Notes: a model not told the origin generated them from the letters alone. Positions 43,189 through 51,425 are shown, counted from the first letter of the stretch. The stretch is 64,000 nt of DNA from [Flexibacter] sp. ATCC 35103 (GCF_001975985.1 NZ_MTQF01000012.1:124001-188000); one strand, 5' to 3'. Made by a program: numbers and translations.

Positions 43189-45381
43189 TTAATTTCCTAA
43201 TTGTAATTGATTTTTTACCAGCTCAAAATAATTCCCTTTTTGCTCTACCAGAGCCGAATGATTTCCTATTTCGATAATTTTTCCCTTGTCGAGAACTACA
43301 ATCTGATCTGCATTCATAACCGTGCTTAATCGGTGCGCGATTACCACAACCGTTTTATCCTTAAAGAAAACATCGAGCTTTTGCATAATCTCTTTTTCAT
43401 TATTGGCATCCAAGGCGGAGGTGGCTTCATCAAAAAATAAGATTTCAGGATTTTTATAAACAGCTCTTGCAATAAGCAAACGTTGTTTCTGTCCGGTACT
43501 CATGCCCACTCCTTCAGCACCAATTTTAGTATTATAACCAAGGGGCAAACCACTGATATATTCTTTTATATTAGCAACATCTGATGCATAAACCAACCGT
43601 TCCTTATCGACTTTATCTACACCAATGGCAATATTATTGGCAATGGTATCGCTAAAGATGAAACCTTCCTGCATGACGGCACCAATATTGGAGCGCCAGG
43701 CTCTTTGCGAAATATTCTTCAGTTGTGTATTGCCTATAATTACTTCTCCTTTTTCAGGCTCATAAAATTTAAGCAGCAATTTCATTAGGGTTGTTTTCCC
43801 GCTTCCGCTGACGCCCACAATTGCAGTTACTTTATTAGCTGGAATCTTTAAGGTCAAATTATCCAGAACAGGGATATCAGAACCCAGATATCGATACGAA
43901 AGCTCCTTTATATCAATATCTGAATCGTAGGGTACATCACTTGTCTGATGAATTTCCTGCTGGGTCTCATCTTCTTTCTCATGAATTTCAGACAATCTGG
44001 CGAGTGATATTTTAGCATCCTGAAGCTCTCTCACAAATTCTATAAGTTGTGTAATTGGCCCGTTTAAACTTCCTACAATCGAGCTTATCGCCAGCATCAT
44101 ACCAAGTGTGATAGAACCATCGATGACCAATTTTGCGGAAAGAAATATAATAAAGATATTTTTTAATTCGTTGATTACTGATGAACCAATGGTTTGTGTC
44201 TGTTCTAATACCAGACCTTTTATCGAAACCCTGAAAAGTCTTGCCTGAACATATTCCCATCCCCAGCGTTTTTGTTTTTCGGCATTGTGAAGCTTTATTT
44301 CCTGCATTCCGTTAATAAGTTCCATTACTTTGCTTTGTTCCTGAGAAACCTCGGCAAAACGCTTGTAATCCAAAACCTCCCTGCGTTTTAAAAACAAAGT
44401 AATCCATCCAAAATAAAGTATGCTTCCGATAAAAAACACAAAAAAGATCTTTAAATTAAAATAAGCCAGAACACCGCCAAGAACAAACATATTGATAACA
44501 GAAAACAAGACATTTAATGATGATGTAGTCAGAATTTTTTCGATTCTTCTATGATCGTTAATACGCTGCATAATGTCTCCGGTCATTCGTACATCAAAAA
44601 ACGAAATAGGCAAATTCATTAATTTAATAAAGAAATCCGAAATAAGCGAAATATTAATACGGGTAGAAAGATGTAATAATATCCAACTTCTTATAAGTTC
44701 CAAACCTATTTTTCCAGCAAAAAGAAATAGTTGGGCAAAAAGAATTAAGTAAATAAAATGAATGTTCTGATTTTGGATTCCAACATCAACAATACTTTGG
44801 GTTAAAAACGGAAATATTAGCTGTAATAAACTACTGGCCAGTAAACCTATGCTTAATTGGGTTAAAAACGACTTATATCGCAATACATATTGCGACAATA
44901 ATTTAAAGCCCAAACCGCTGTTTTCTTCCTTGTCAAATTCAGACTGAAAAAATTTTGGTGAAGCTTCCATCAATAAGGCAACACCTTCCTGGGTAGAATC
45001 GTCTGCATTGTTTCCGATCCAAAATTTAAGAAAATCCTCTTTGTTATATTCAATTAAGCCAAAGGCAGGATCCGAAATATAATAAACCTCTTTTTTAATT
45101 TTATAAAGAACCACATAATGATTTTTATTCCAATGCAGAATACAAGGTAACGGCGCTTCTTTTAATCGCTCCAGATTTAATTTTACCCCTAAGGTCCTGA
45201 AACCTATTTTCTCTGCTGCATCACTCAAAAAAAGCAAGTTACTTCCTTCACGAGTTGTTTCGCTAATGTCCCTCAACTCCTGAATCTGGATTGTTTTGCC
45301 GTAATGCTTAGCAATAATCTTTAAACATGTAGGACCACAATCTTTATAATCTGCCTGCTTATAATTGGTAAATTTCTTCAA
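43189..45381 (-). CDS. Peptidase-containing ABC exporter (PCAT, C39)
   Basis: 730-residue bifunctional exporter. The N-terminal C39 protease has the catalytic Cys15 in KDCGPTCLKIIAKHYG, His88 in ILHWNKNHYVVLYKI and Asp104 in YYISDPAFG, so it can cut double-glycine leaders. Six membrane helices follow (about 170-420), then the ATPase: Walker A AIVGVSGSGKTT, signature MSTGQKQRLLIARA (an S-T-G-Q variant of LSGGQ) and Walker B ILFFDEATSALD. It exports leader-cleaved peptides. Substrates are probably the GG peptides at 45695-45886 and 47763-48213. A terminator at 45434-45465 separates it from the upstream peptide/VKOR unit. Confidence 0.97.
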   Translation of the reverse strand: MKKFTNYKQADYKDCGPTCLKIIAKHYGKTIQIQELRDISETTREGSNLLFLSDAAEKIGFRTLGVKLNLERLKEAPLPCILHWNKNHYVVLYKIKKEVYYISDPAFGLIEYNKEDFLKFWIGNNADDSTQEGVALLMEASPKFFQSEFDKEENSGLGFKLLSQYVLRYKSFLTQLSIGLLASSLLQLIFPFLTQSIVDVGIQNQNIHFIYLILFAQLFLFAGKIGLELIRSWILLHLSTRINISLISDFFIKLMNLPISFFDVRMTGDIMQRINDHRRIEKILTTSSLNVLFSVINMFVLGGVLAYFNLKIFFVFFIGSILYFGWITLFLKRREVLDYKRFAEVSQEQSKVMELINGMQEIKLHNAEKQKRWGWEYVQARLFRVSIKGLVLEQTQTIGSSVINELKNIFIIFLSAKLVIDGSITLGMMLAISSIVGSLNGPITQLIEFVRELQDAKISLARLSEIHEKEDETQQEIHQTSDVPYDSDIDIKELSYRYLGSDIPVLDNLTLKIPANKVTAIVGVSGSGKTTLMKLLLKFYEPEKGEVIIGNTQLKNISQRAWRSNIGAVMQEGFIFSDTIANNIAIGVDKVDKERLVYASDVANIKEYISGLPLGYNTKIGAEGVGMSTGQKQRLLIARAVYKNPEILFFDEATSALDANNEKEIMQKLDVFFKDKTVVVIAHRLSTVMNADQIVVLDKGKIIEIGNHSALVEQKGNYFELVKNQLQLGN

Positions 45382-45433
45382 CTTATAGCTATTAATTTCA
45401 GAGCAATTTAAGATTAAATTTCTTGATTTGACA

Positions 45434-45465
45434 TAAAAAAACAGAGAAGATTAGATCTTCTCTGT
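45434..45465 (-). terminator. Terminator of the cysteine-rich peptide unit
   Basis: ACAGAGAAGAT pairs perfectly with ATCTTCTCTGT across a three-base loop, followed on the minus strand by seven T (AAAAAAA on the plus strand at 45434-45440). It lies 230 bp after the peptide gene and 53 bp before the exporter gene. Confidence 0.85.
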
Positions 45466-45694
45466 CAGGTATTTAAAAGCATATTTATTAGAAATACAAT
45501 TTCTGTAGGACATGGCACTGGTTAACCCTAACCAAATAAAATCAACTCAGTGACCAATTTTCCTAAGAATCCCTACACCAATCATCAATGTGGGGAAATT
45601 GCTCAATGTTCCACGATCGAGCGCCTACAAATTAAAAAAAACATGACTAAATTCTAAAAAAGGCTGTACTGTACTTCTATCAAAACGCTAAAAA
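45466..45694. other. Gap after the Cys-rich peptide gene
   Basis: 229 bp without a convincing gene on either strand; only frames of 12-20 codons are open. It lies within the minus-strand transcript before its terminator, so it would form a long 3' untranslated region. Confidence 0.4.
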
Positions 45695-45886
45695 TTAACA
45701 ACAAAGGCGACTTGTTTCACAAATTCCTGCTAATGTATTCACAGGACAAGTTCCTCCTACGGGTATTAAAACACAACCAGCTTCTATAGCATAAACCCAA
45801 CATTCAGGTATTCCTCCTTTTATTGTTTTTTGCTCATTTTTGCTTATGTGTTGAGCACTCTCTAAATTCAAAATCTTCTTTAACAT
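45695..45886 (-). CDS. Double-glycine leader peptide with six-cysteine core (bacteriocin-like)
   Basis: 63 residues. The leader is the first 25 residues, MLKKILNLESAQHISKNEQKT-IKGG, a Bacteroidota double-glycine type leader that C39 proteases cleave after Gly-Gly. The 38-residue core begins IPECWVYAIEAGC and ends SRLCC, with cysteines at core positions 4, 13, 22, 31, 37 and 38, enough for three disulfides. It is nearly uncharged and hydrophobic, as in pore-forming bacteriocins. The next gene upstream is a VKOR-thioredoxin fusion, which fits disulfide maturation. An antimicrobial or signalling role is inferred; no separate immunity gene is recognised. Confidence 0.85.
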   Translation of the reverse strand: MLKKILNLESAQHISKNEQKTIKGGIPECWVYAIEAGCVLIPVGGTCPVNTLAGICETSRLCC

Positions 45887-45939
45887 ATATCGTGCTAAAA
45901 ATTAAATCTTAATAATATCATTCAAATCTGTCAAAAGCT

Positions 45940-47502
45940 TTATGCTATCTTTTTTTCCAGGATTTCAATTTCTTCAACAAAATCATTTAAGAAATATTTT
46001 AATTCACTCAATTCGTATTCACTAGGAAATACTCTTTCGTTTACAATTTTAACTGGTGTATAATTAAAATTATTCTTAGAACACCATTCGTATTGTTTTT
46101 GTATTTCCTGATTAATCATTATACTTACAGAATCTACGTGCCATTTCTTTAACCATTTTTTAAGGCCAATTTTTTTAATATGCCAGTCAGATATAGCCTC
46201 TACCGTTTTGCCCGGAGTGGCTCTGTTTATAGCTAAAAGCCTTTCTACAACAGCCTTGTATGGATTCTCTACATTTTCAGGATTAATATTGAACAATACA
46301 TTTAAAAAAATCTTGTCCGGAAATCTTAAAACCAAATCAAATGCTTCCTGAAATGTTTTATGACAATGTTCGCAACTTGGACTTATAATAATCGAAAGTT
46401 TTACTGCCGCATTTCTATTTCCAAAATTCAAACCTCTTAAATCTTCAAATCCATTGGTATATGGAACTTTCTTTGAAAGGAAATTCAATAAAGAATAATT
46501 TCTTTTGAATTTTTTCATCTCTTTAAGAGAACTTTCACTAGCCAATATATTTTTTATCATTGTTTTTAATATTGACCAAATTGGCAACAGGAGAAGAACA
46601 GCGAATAAAAACGGGAACATCTCACCAAAACTAAAACTCAATGTAAATAAATCTGATGCAAACCATATTACACTTTGTGCAAAAATAAAACCCGAAACTA
46701 CCAGGCACATTACACACCACTTTTGAATTTCAAATTTTTGAATCCAAATCGAAGATACAATCACCGGAATAGCCAATAAGCTTAAAAAACCAACGAAAAT
46801 CGCAGATTGCAAAGGCTGTACTAAAATGGCAATTAAACCTGAACCAAAGAAAATAAGCGGTAGATCAGAAAAATTGATCCAATTATTACTCCCTATTCCC
46901 TGGTTTCCATTAATAACTGAGCTACAAGATGAATTAGAACTTAGATTACAAAATCTTGAAATAATACTATTTTTAAAACCTAATTTTTCCTGAACAATAA
47001 GCACACTAACAATAAGTCCTAAAATAGATGTGATTAAAAAAACAAGACTAAATACATTATATGTATTGTAGTAAAACGATAATCCTACTACTAATAATAA
47101 TGGTAAAGTATATTTTAACCAGCTGTATTCAACTTTCAGGTTTTCTCTGCCAACTACATTATTTGGTTCTATTGCAACAATTACTCCGTTCCAGTCTAAA
47201 AGGAATTTTTCATACGACATTTTTAAGCTTCCTTTTTTAATGGTATTAATACGAACGAAATTTTTCGCTTTTTCTACCAATATAAGTTCCTCTTTAAAAT
47301 AAGCTAAAAAGTTCGATGGCAAATCTACTATTTGTTCTTTCGAAACTCTTACCGCAGCATTCTCTACAGACAATAAATCGAGAGAATCTGTTATTGCAAA
47401 TAAACTAGGGTAATTAGGATGAGAAAGAAACAAATCCTTAAACTCATTTTTAATTTCCGAGTATCTATTTATTTGTAGAAATTTTTGGACAAGTTTTAAC
47501 AT
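45940..47502 (-). CDS. C39-like / VKOR / thioredoxin-like fusion oxidoreductase
   Basis: 520-residue membrane protein with three parts. Residues 1-115 resemble a C39 peptidase fold (HPNYPSLFAITDSLDLLSVENAAVRV) but lack the catalytic DCGP cysteine, so it is probably a leader-binding domain. From about 130 to 315 is a VKOR domain of several helices with Cys185/Cys193 (CNLSSNSSCSSV) and the membrane CxxC at 263-266 (WCVMC). The C-terminal thioredoxin-like domain has SPSCEHCHKTF with Cys377/Cys380. By family knowledge it forms and passes disulfides to the export-side peptide. It precedes the six-cysteine peptide gene, 53 bp apart on the same strand. Confidence 0.92.
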   Translation of the reverse strand: MLKLVQKFLQINRYSEIKNEFKDLFLSHPNYPSLFAITDSLDLLSVENAAVRVSKEQIVDLPSNFLAYFKEELILVEKAKNFVRINTIKKGSLKMSYEKFLLDWNGVIVAIEPNNVVGRENLKVEYSWLKYTLPLLLVVGLSFYYNTYNVFSLVFLITSILGLIVSVLIVQEKLGFKNSIISRFCNLSSNSSCSSVINGNQGIGSNNWINFSDLPLIFFGSGLIAILVQPLQSAIFVGFLSLLAIPVIVSSIWIQKFEIQKWCVMCLVVSGFIFAQSVIWFASDLFTLSFSFGEMFPFLFAVLLLLPIWSILKTMIKNILASESSLKEMKKFKRNYSLLNFLSKKVPYTNGFEDLRGLNFGNRNAAVKLSIIISPSCEHCHKTFQEAFDLVLRFPDKIFLNVLFNINPENVENPYKAVVERLLAINRATPGKTVEAISDWHIKKIGLKKWLKKWHVDSVSIMINQEIQKQYEWCSKNNFNYTPVKIVNERVFPSEYELSELKYFLNDFVEEIEILEKKIA

Positions 47503-47762
47503 TTTTACGAATCTTTAAAATCATAATTACAATGCAAATATTGCTGTTTTTATTGGAAAAAAAACGCCGTTAGCACACATTTTATCAATTATACTACATA
47601 CAATTTATAAATTATATCAGTCTGAATGAAAGAACTAAAACATTGATATACAGTTATTTAAATTGATTAAATTTACAACAAAATCCTCAAAACCCTAATC
47701 TCGATTAAGGGTTTTGCTTTTTGTCTAGTTTTGATAAATCATAAACTCTAATACACACAAAC
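47503..47762. other. Divergent gap with hairpin
   Basis: 260 bp between the VKOR gene and the first GN peptide gene. No gene seen. A terminator-like hairpin lies at 47688-47723. Confidence 0.5.
47688..47723 (+). terminator. Terminator-like hairpin in the leader of the GN peptide genes
   Basis: CAAAACCCTAATC (47688-47700) pairs with GATTAAGGGTTTTG (47703-47716) with one bulged base and a two-base loop, followed by CTTTTTG. No plus-strand gene lies upstream in the gap, so it may attenuate the peptide transcript. Confidence 0.6.
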
Positions 47763-47900
47763 ATGACAAATCAAGGATTAAATTTCGAAGTTTTTGAAAA
47801 TGAAAAATTATCTAAAAGCCATCAAAAAACAGTTCGTGGTGGTGATGATGAACCAACAAAAGGAAATGGAAACGGAAATACCCAACCAGCAACAAAATAG
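47763..47900 (+). CDS. GG-leader micropeptide with GNGNGN core, copy 1
   Basis: 45 residues. The leader (1-27) reads MTNQGLNFEVFENEKLSKSH then QKTVRGG, a Bacteroidota natural-product leader of the F-E-x-F-E-N-x-x-LSK-x-QKT-x-x-GG type. The core is DDEPTKGNGNGNTQPATK. It is the first of three tandem paralogues; spacers are 18 and 4 bp. Core residues are small, polar and free of cysteine, serine or aromatics. The C39 exporter 2.4 kb away is the likely processing enzyme. Function unknown. Confidence 0.8.
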   Translation: MTNQGLNFEVFENEKLSKSHQKTVRGGDDEPTKGNGNGNTQPATK

Positions 47901-47918
47901 AAATAAATATAAATAGAT

Positions 47919-48080
47919 ATGAAAAATTATAAATTAAAACTACAGGACTTTGAAAATAGCACATTATCTAAAAGTCAACAAAAAACAGTTCGAGGCGGTG
48001 ATGGTGAAGAACCTACCAAAGGAAACGGAAACGGAAATACTCAGGAAACAATAAATAACACTAATACAAATAATAAATAA
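47919..48080 (+). CDS. GG-leader micropeptide with GNGNGN core, copy 2
   Basis: 53 residues. The leader MKNYKLKLQDFENSTLSKSQ-QKTVRGG (27 residues) aligns with copies 1 and 3. The core starts DGEEPTKGNGNGNTQ and ends with an Asn/Thr-rich tail ETINNTNTNNK, longer than in the other copies. It begins 18 bp after copy 1 and 4 bp before copy 3, so the three are cotranscribed. No modification enzyme (radical SAM, dehydratase, ATP-grasp) lies nearby, which argues for either an unmodified peptide or a maturase encoded elsewhere. Confidence 0.8.
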   Translation: MKNYKLKLQDFENSTLSKSQQKTVRGGDGEEPTKGNGNGNTQETINNTNTNNK

Positions 48081-48084
48081 AAAG

Positions 48085-48213
48085 ATGAAAAATTGTAAAT
48101 TGAATTTCGAAGATTTTGAAAATGAAAAATTATCTAAAAATCAACAAAAAACTGTTCTTGGCGGGAATGAAGAACCTACAAAAGGAAACGGAAACGGAAA
48201 TGGTCATCCTTGA
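48085..48213 (+). CDS. GG-leader micropeptide with GNGNGN core, copy 3
   Basis: 42 residues. Leader MKNCKLNFEDFENEKLSKNQ-QKTVLGG, core NEEPTKGNGNGNGHP, ending abruptly in Gly-His-Pro. The leader has a single cysteine at position 4. Compared with copy 2 the Asn/Thr tail is missing. The stop lies 35 bp from the convergent end of the TPR-AraC regulator gene. Gene order and the shared EPTKGNGNGN motif show a recent tandem duplication. Confidence 0.8.
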   Translation: MKNCKLNFEDFENEKLSKNQQKTVLGGNEEPTKGNGNGNGHP

Positions 48214-48247
48214 GAATTGATATCTTATAAAAAATAAGCCTTTTTAA

Positions 48248-49993
48248 TTATAAATTATTCGCAAATTGAGCTGGAGATACTCCAGTTCTTTTGCGAAATG
48301 ATTTAGCAAATGATACCGCATTTTTAAACCCTACACTTTCTGCAATAGCCTGAGTAGAATATTTGCGATACATATGATTGGTAATCATTTCGTTAATCAC
48401 ATAATTGATTTTAAGTTCATTCGAATATTCTCCAAATGATTTACCAAATCGTTTATTAACAACGTATGATAGGTAAGTTGTATTTGTTTTGATCTTTTTA
48501 GCCACATAAGGCAGCGTGAAATCGGCATTTAAATATTCGTGTTTGCTTTCGAGTGCCAATAGTTTCTCTACTATTTTGTTTTCTTTGGCTTCATCAATAC
48601 TTAAATTGACATTTTCTTTTTTAGAGTGAACTTCCTCTTCATGTTCAATTAAAACCTCCTCAATTTCAGGTTGGTTTTTCTTTTCCAGATTCGCTTTAAA
48701 CTCTTCAATCAGGGCATTCATCTTTTTATGAGCCTTATTTTTATCTCTTATGTTTTTAATTAATAAAAAAACAATTCCAACAAATAAAACGACATAAAAT
48801 ACTCTCAATGCTTTAGTTAAAAAAACGTCGTATTTGTATTTTTCCCTGATGGTGACCATTTCATCAGTCAAACCTCCTACGCCCAGCTTGTAATTTACTT
48901 CTAAAATCTGATCGTTTAATTTTGCTTCGGATTTTTCATAATTATCCAAATAAATTTTTGAATGTTTATAAGCCAGATCGGGCTCTTTGAGGATGTTGTA
49001 AATTTTTGCCTGAAAATAATTTGACTTTAAATAATCCAGTTCGTTATTCTTTGTTATAGCGCCAATTGAATCAGATTTTTTAAAAAACACTAATGCTTTA
49101 TCATACTTTTTTGTAGTATAATAAATGTCTCCCAAATTATAATTTGCTGAACACAACAATTGCTGCATATTGTTTTGATGAGCGAGAAAAACAATGTCAT
49201 AATATGTTTTTTCAGCATCTTCGTATTCCTTGAGCACGCTATAAATATTCCCCAGGCTTAATTTTGCCACAATCTTGTTATCTGTAAAATTCTGTGAATA
49301 ACTGATTGTTTTTTTATAAAAATATTCCGCTGAATCCAGTAAGAATCTTTGTTTAGAATTTTTCATATAATAATTTTCATATGAACCTGCTAAACTCAGA
49401 TTGATATTACTTTTATTATTTAAATACTGTTCTCTGGTATAAACACCTTGATTCTTATCTACAAAATCATTAAGTTGTCTTAAATCTTTAATAGCTAAAC
49501 GATAATTACCTACAGCATCGTTTATGGAGGCTATATTATTTTTAAATTTTACAATTTGAATAACATCTCCAATTTGTGTCGAAAGTTTAATTCCCTGCTG
49601 GTAATTATCCAGGGCTGCGCTAAAATTTCCTCTTTTCCATTCTGAGAGGCCGGCATAATTATATAAGTATGTTTTTAATTGAATTTTATCTTCTGAATCG
49701 GTCATTTTTTCCAAATAATTAAATGCCAGTTGATATTTTTGTTTTGATTTTACTGCATTTCCTTTCAACTGAAATAAGTATGACAAAGCACCATTTGAGA
49801 AGGCCAAATGTTTATAATTATTAGATTTCGCCATTTTATTGGCATATACTACAGCACTATCGACATTTACGTTAATATTTAATCGAATTTTGTCTTGTAA
49901 TACGATATACTCTTGTTCCGTTAATGCACTTTTTTGCTGAGCAAATGCACTATTCAGAACAAAAAAGAGTAAAAAAGAGATGATCAGCCTCAT
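48248..49993 (-). CDS. Membrane TPR protein with AraC-type DNA-binding domain
   Basis: 581 residues. A signal peptide (MRLIISFLLFFVLNSAFAQ) leads a periplasmic array of tetratricopeptide-like helices from about 50 to 375 (AALDNYQQGIKLSTQIGD; NLGDIYYTTKKYDKALVFFKKSDSIG). One transmembrane helix lies at about 395-412 (LRVFYVVLFVGIVFLLIKN), then a cytosolic linker and a C-terminal AraC helix-turn-helix (YSTQAIAESVGFKNAVSFAKSFRKRTGVSPAQF). It resembles the transmembrane AraC sensors of Bacteroidota that read an envelope signal. It is convergent with the GN peptide genes and may sense peptide or secretion state; that is inference from position. Confidence 0.92.
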   Translation of the reverse strand: MRLIISFLLFFVLNSAFAQQKSALTEQEYIVLQDKIRLNINVNVDSAVVYANKMAKSNNYKHLAFSNGALSYLFQLKGNAVKSKQKYQLAFNYLEKMTDSEDKIQLKTYLYNYAGLSEWKRGNFSAALDNYQQGIKLSTQIGDVIQIVKFKNNIASINDAVGNYRLAIKDLRQLNDFVDKNQGVYTREQYLNNKSNINLSLAGSYENYYMKNSKQRFLLDSAEYFYKKTISYSQNFTDNKIVAKLSLGNIYSVLKEYEDAEKTYYDIVFLAHQNNMQQLLCSANYNLGDIYYTTKKYDKALVFFKKSDSIGAITKNNELDYLKSNYFQAKIYNILKEPDLAYKHSKIYLDNYEKSEAKLNDQILEVNYKLGVGGLTDEMVTIREKYKYDVFLTKALRVFYVVLFVGIVFLLIKNIRDKNKAHKKMNALIEEFKANLEKKNQPEIEEVLIEHEEEVHSKKENVNLSIDEAKENKIVEKLLALESKHEYLNADFTLPYVAKKIKTNTTYLSYVVNKRFGKSFGEYSNELKINYVINEMITNHMYRKYSTQAIAESVGFKNAVSFAKSFRKRTGVSPAQFANNL

Positions 49994-50131
49994 TAAAATT
50001 GTTTTTGGAATCTCAAAAATAGCTTATAAATTTTCAATAAACTAAAATTTATTCGTCTTTATATTATTTTTCTTCTTTAACAATCGTAAAAATATAACAA
50101 TTTAACGTTGTTTTGTTATATTTTTATTACG

Positions 50132-50139
50132 TAAATTTG
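50132..50139 (+). promoter_or_regulatory. Candidate -7 box of the acyl-CoA dehydrogenase gene
   Basis: TAAATTTG matches TAnnTTTG 20 bp before the ATG. TTG at 50113-50115 lies 16 bp upstream, slightly short of the usual spacing. Confidence 0.45.
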
Positions 50140-50159
50140 TTTTGTAAAACTATCAAAAA

Positions 50160-51338
50160 ATGAAACCAGACTTATTTCAAGCTCCAGATTATTATAACCT
50201 AGACGATTTGCTTACAGACGAACATAAATTAGTTCGTGAATCTGCTCGTGCATGGGTAAAAAGAGAAGTTTCTCCTATTATAGAAGAATATGCTCAAAAA
50301 GCAGAATTTCCAAAACAAATTATAAAAGGACTTGGAGAAATCGGCGGTTTCGGACCTTATATTCCAGTTGAATACGGCGGCGCAGGATTAGACCAAATTT
50401 CATATGGTTTAATTATGCAGGAAATTGAGCGCGGAGATTCTGGCGTAAGATCGACCTCATCTGTTCAGTCTTCTTTAGTTATGTACCCAATCTGGAAATA
50501 CGGAAACGAAGAACAACGCATGAAATATTTACCAAAACTGGCCACAGGAGAATTCATGGGCTGTTTTGGCCTGACTGAACCAGATCATGGTTCTGATCCG
50601 GGAAGTATGATTACTAATTTTAAGGATATGGGTGATCATTATCTTTTAAATGGTGCCAAAATGTGGATTTCGAATGCTCCTTTTGCTGATATTGCTGTTG
50701 TTTGGGCAAAAAACGAAGAAGGACGAATTCACGGATTAATTGTAGAACGCGGTATGGAGGGTTTTACAACTCCAGAAACACATAATAAATGGTCACTTCG
50801 TGCATCCTCAACTGGAGAATTGATTTTTGACAATGTAAAAGTTCCTAAAGAAAATCTATTACCTAATAAATCAGGTTTAGGCGCTCCGCTTGGCTGTTTG
50901 GATTCTGCCCGATACGGAATTGCGTGGGGAGCAATTGGTGCAGCAATGGATTGTTATGATACTGCTTTACGTTATTCGAAAGAAAGAATTCAGTTTGGGA
51001 AACCAATTGGCGGAACTCAATTACAACAGAAAAAACTGGCAGAAATGATTACCGAAATCACAAAAGCGCAATTATTAACCTGGCGTTTAGGTGTTTTAAG
51101 AAACGAAGGAAAAGCTACAACTTCACAAATTTCAATGGCAAAACGTAACAATGTTGATATGGCAATTCATATCGCCAGAGAAGCCAGACAAATGTTGGGG
51201 GGAATGGGAATTACAGGCGAATACTCGATTATGCGCCATATGATGAACCTCGAAAGTGTGATTACTTATGAAGGAACCCATGACATTCATTTACTAATTA
51301 CGGGAATGGATGTAACTGGAATTCCAGCTTTTAAATAG
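50160..51338 (+). CDS. Acyl-CoA dehydrogenase, glutaryl-CoA dehydrogenase-like
   Basis: 392-residue FAD enzyme. It opens with LDDLLTDEHKLVRESARAWVKREVSPIIEEYAQKA and has GFGPYIPVEYGGAGLDQISYGLIMQEIERGDSGVRSTSSVQSSLVMYPIWKYG, a wording close to glutaryl-CoA dehydrogenases. The flavin/substrate motif is GCFGLTEPDHGSDPG, and the catalytic base is the Glu in VITYEGTHDIH near the C-terminus. It would oxidise an acyl-CoA, possibly with decarboxylation, and pass electrons to ETF. Single gene with a hairpin terminator at 51373-51402. Confidence 0.93.
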   Translation: MKPDLFQAPDYYNLDDLLTDEHKLVRESARAWVKREVSPIIEEYAQKAEFPKQIIKGLGEIGGFGPYIPVEYGGAGLDQISYGLIMQEIERGDSGVRSTSSVQSSLVMYPIWKYGNEEQRMKYLPKLATGEFMGCFGLTEPDHGSDPGSMITNFKDMGDHYLLNGAKMWISNAPFADIAVVWAKNEEGRIHGLIVERGMEGFTTPETHNKWSLRASSTGELIFDNVKVPKENLLPNKSGLGAPLGCLDSARYGIAWGAIGAAMDCYDTALRYSKERIQFGKPIGGTQLQQKKLAEMITEITKAQLLTWRLGVLRNEGKATTSQISMAKRNNVDMAIHIAREARQMLGGMGITGEYSIMRHMMNLESVITYEGTHDIHLLITGMDVTGIPAFK

Positions 51339-51372
51339 TCAACAACTATTAAAATATATACAAAAACAATAT

Positions 51373-51402
51373 AAAAAGCTTCTTCTAACCGAGAAGCTTT
51401 TT
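51373..51402. terminator. Bidirectional terminator
   Basis: AAAAAGCTTCT pairs perfectly with AGAAGCTTTTT across eight bases. TATATTTG (51402-51409), a possible -7 box of the next gene, abuts it. Confidence 0.8.
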
Positions 51403-51425
51403 ATATTTGCACAAAATTTACGAAA

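Noticed and set aside
45481..45690. Short minus-strand frames after the six-cysteine peptide gene (about 12-20 codons)
   Set aside because: They lack GG leaders or a consistent spacing and are of a length expected by chance.
47763..48213. CRISPR-like direct repeats
   Set aside because: The repeated sequence is the leader and core of three paralogous coding frames; spacing is uneven and there are no cas genes.
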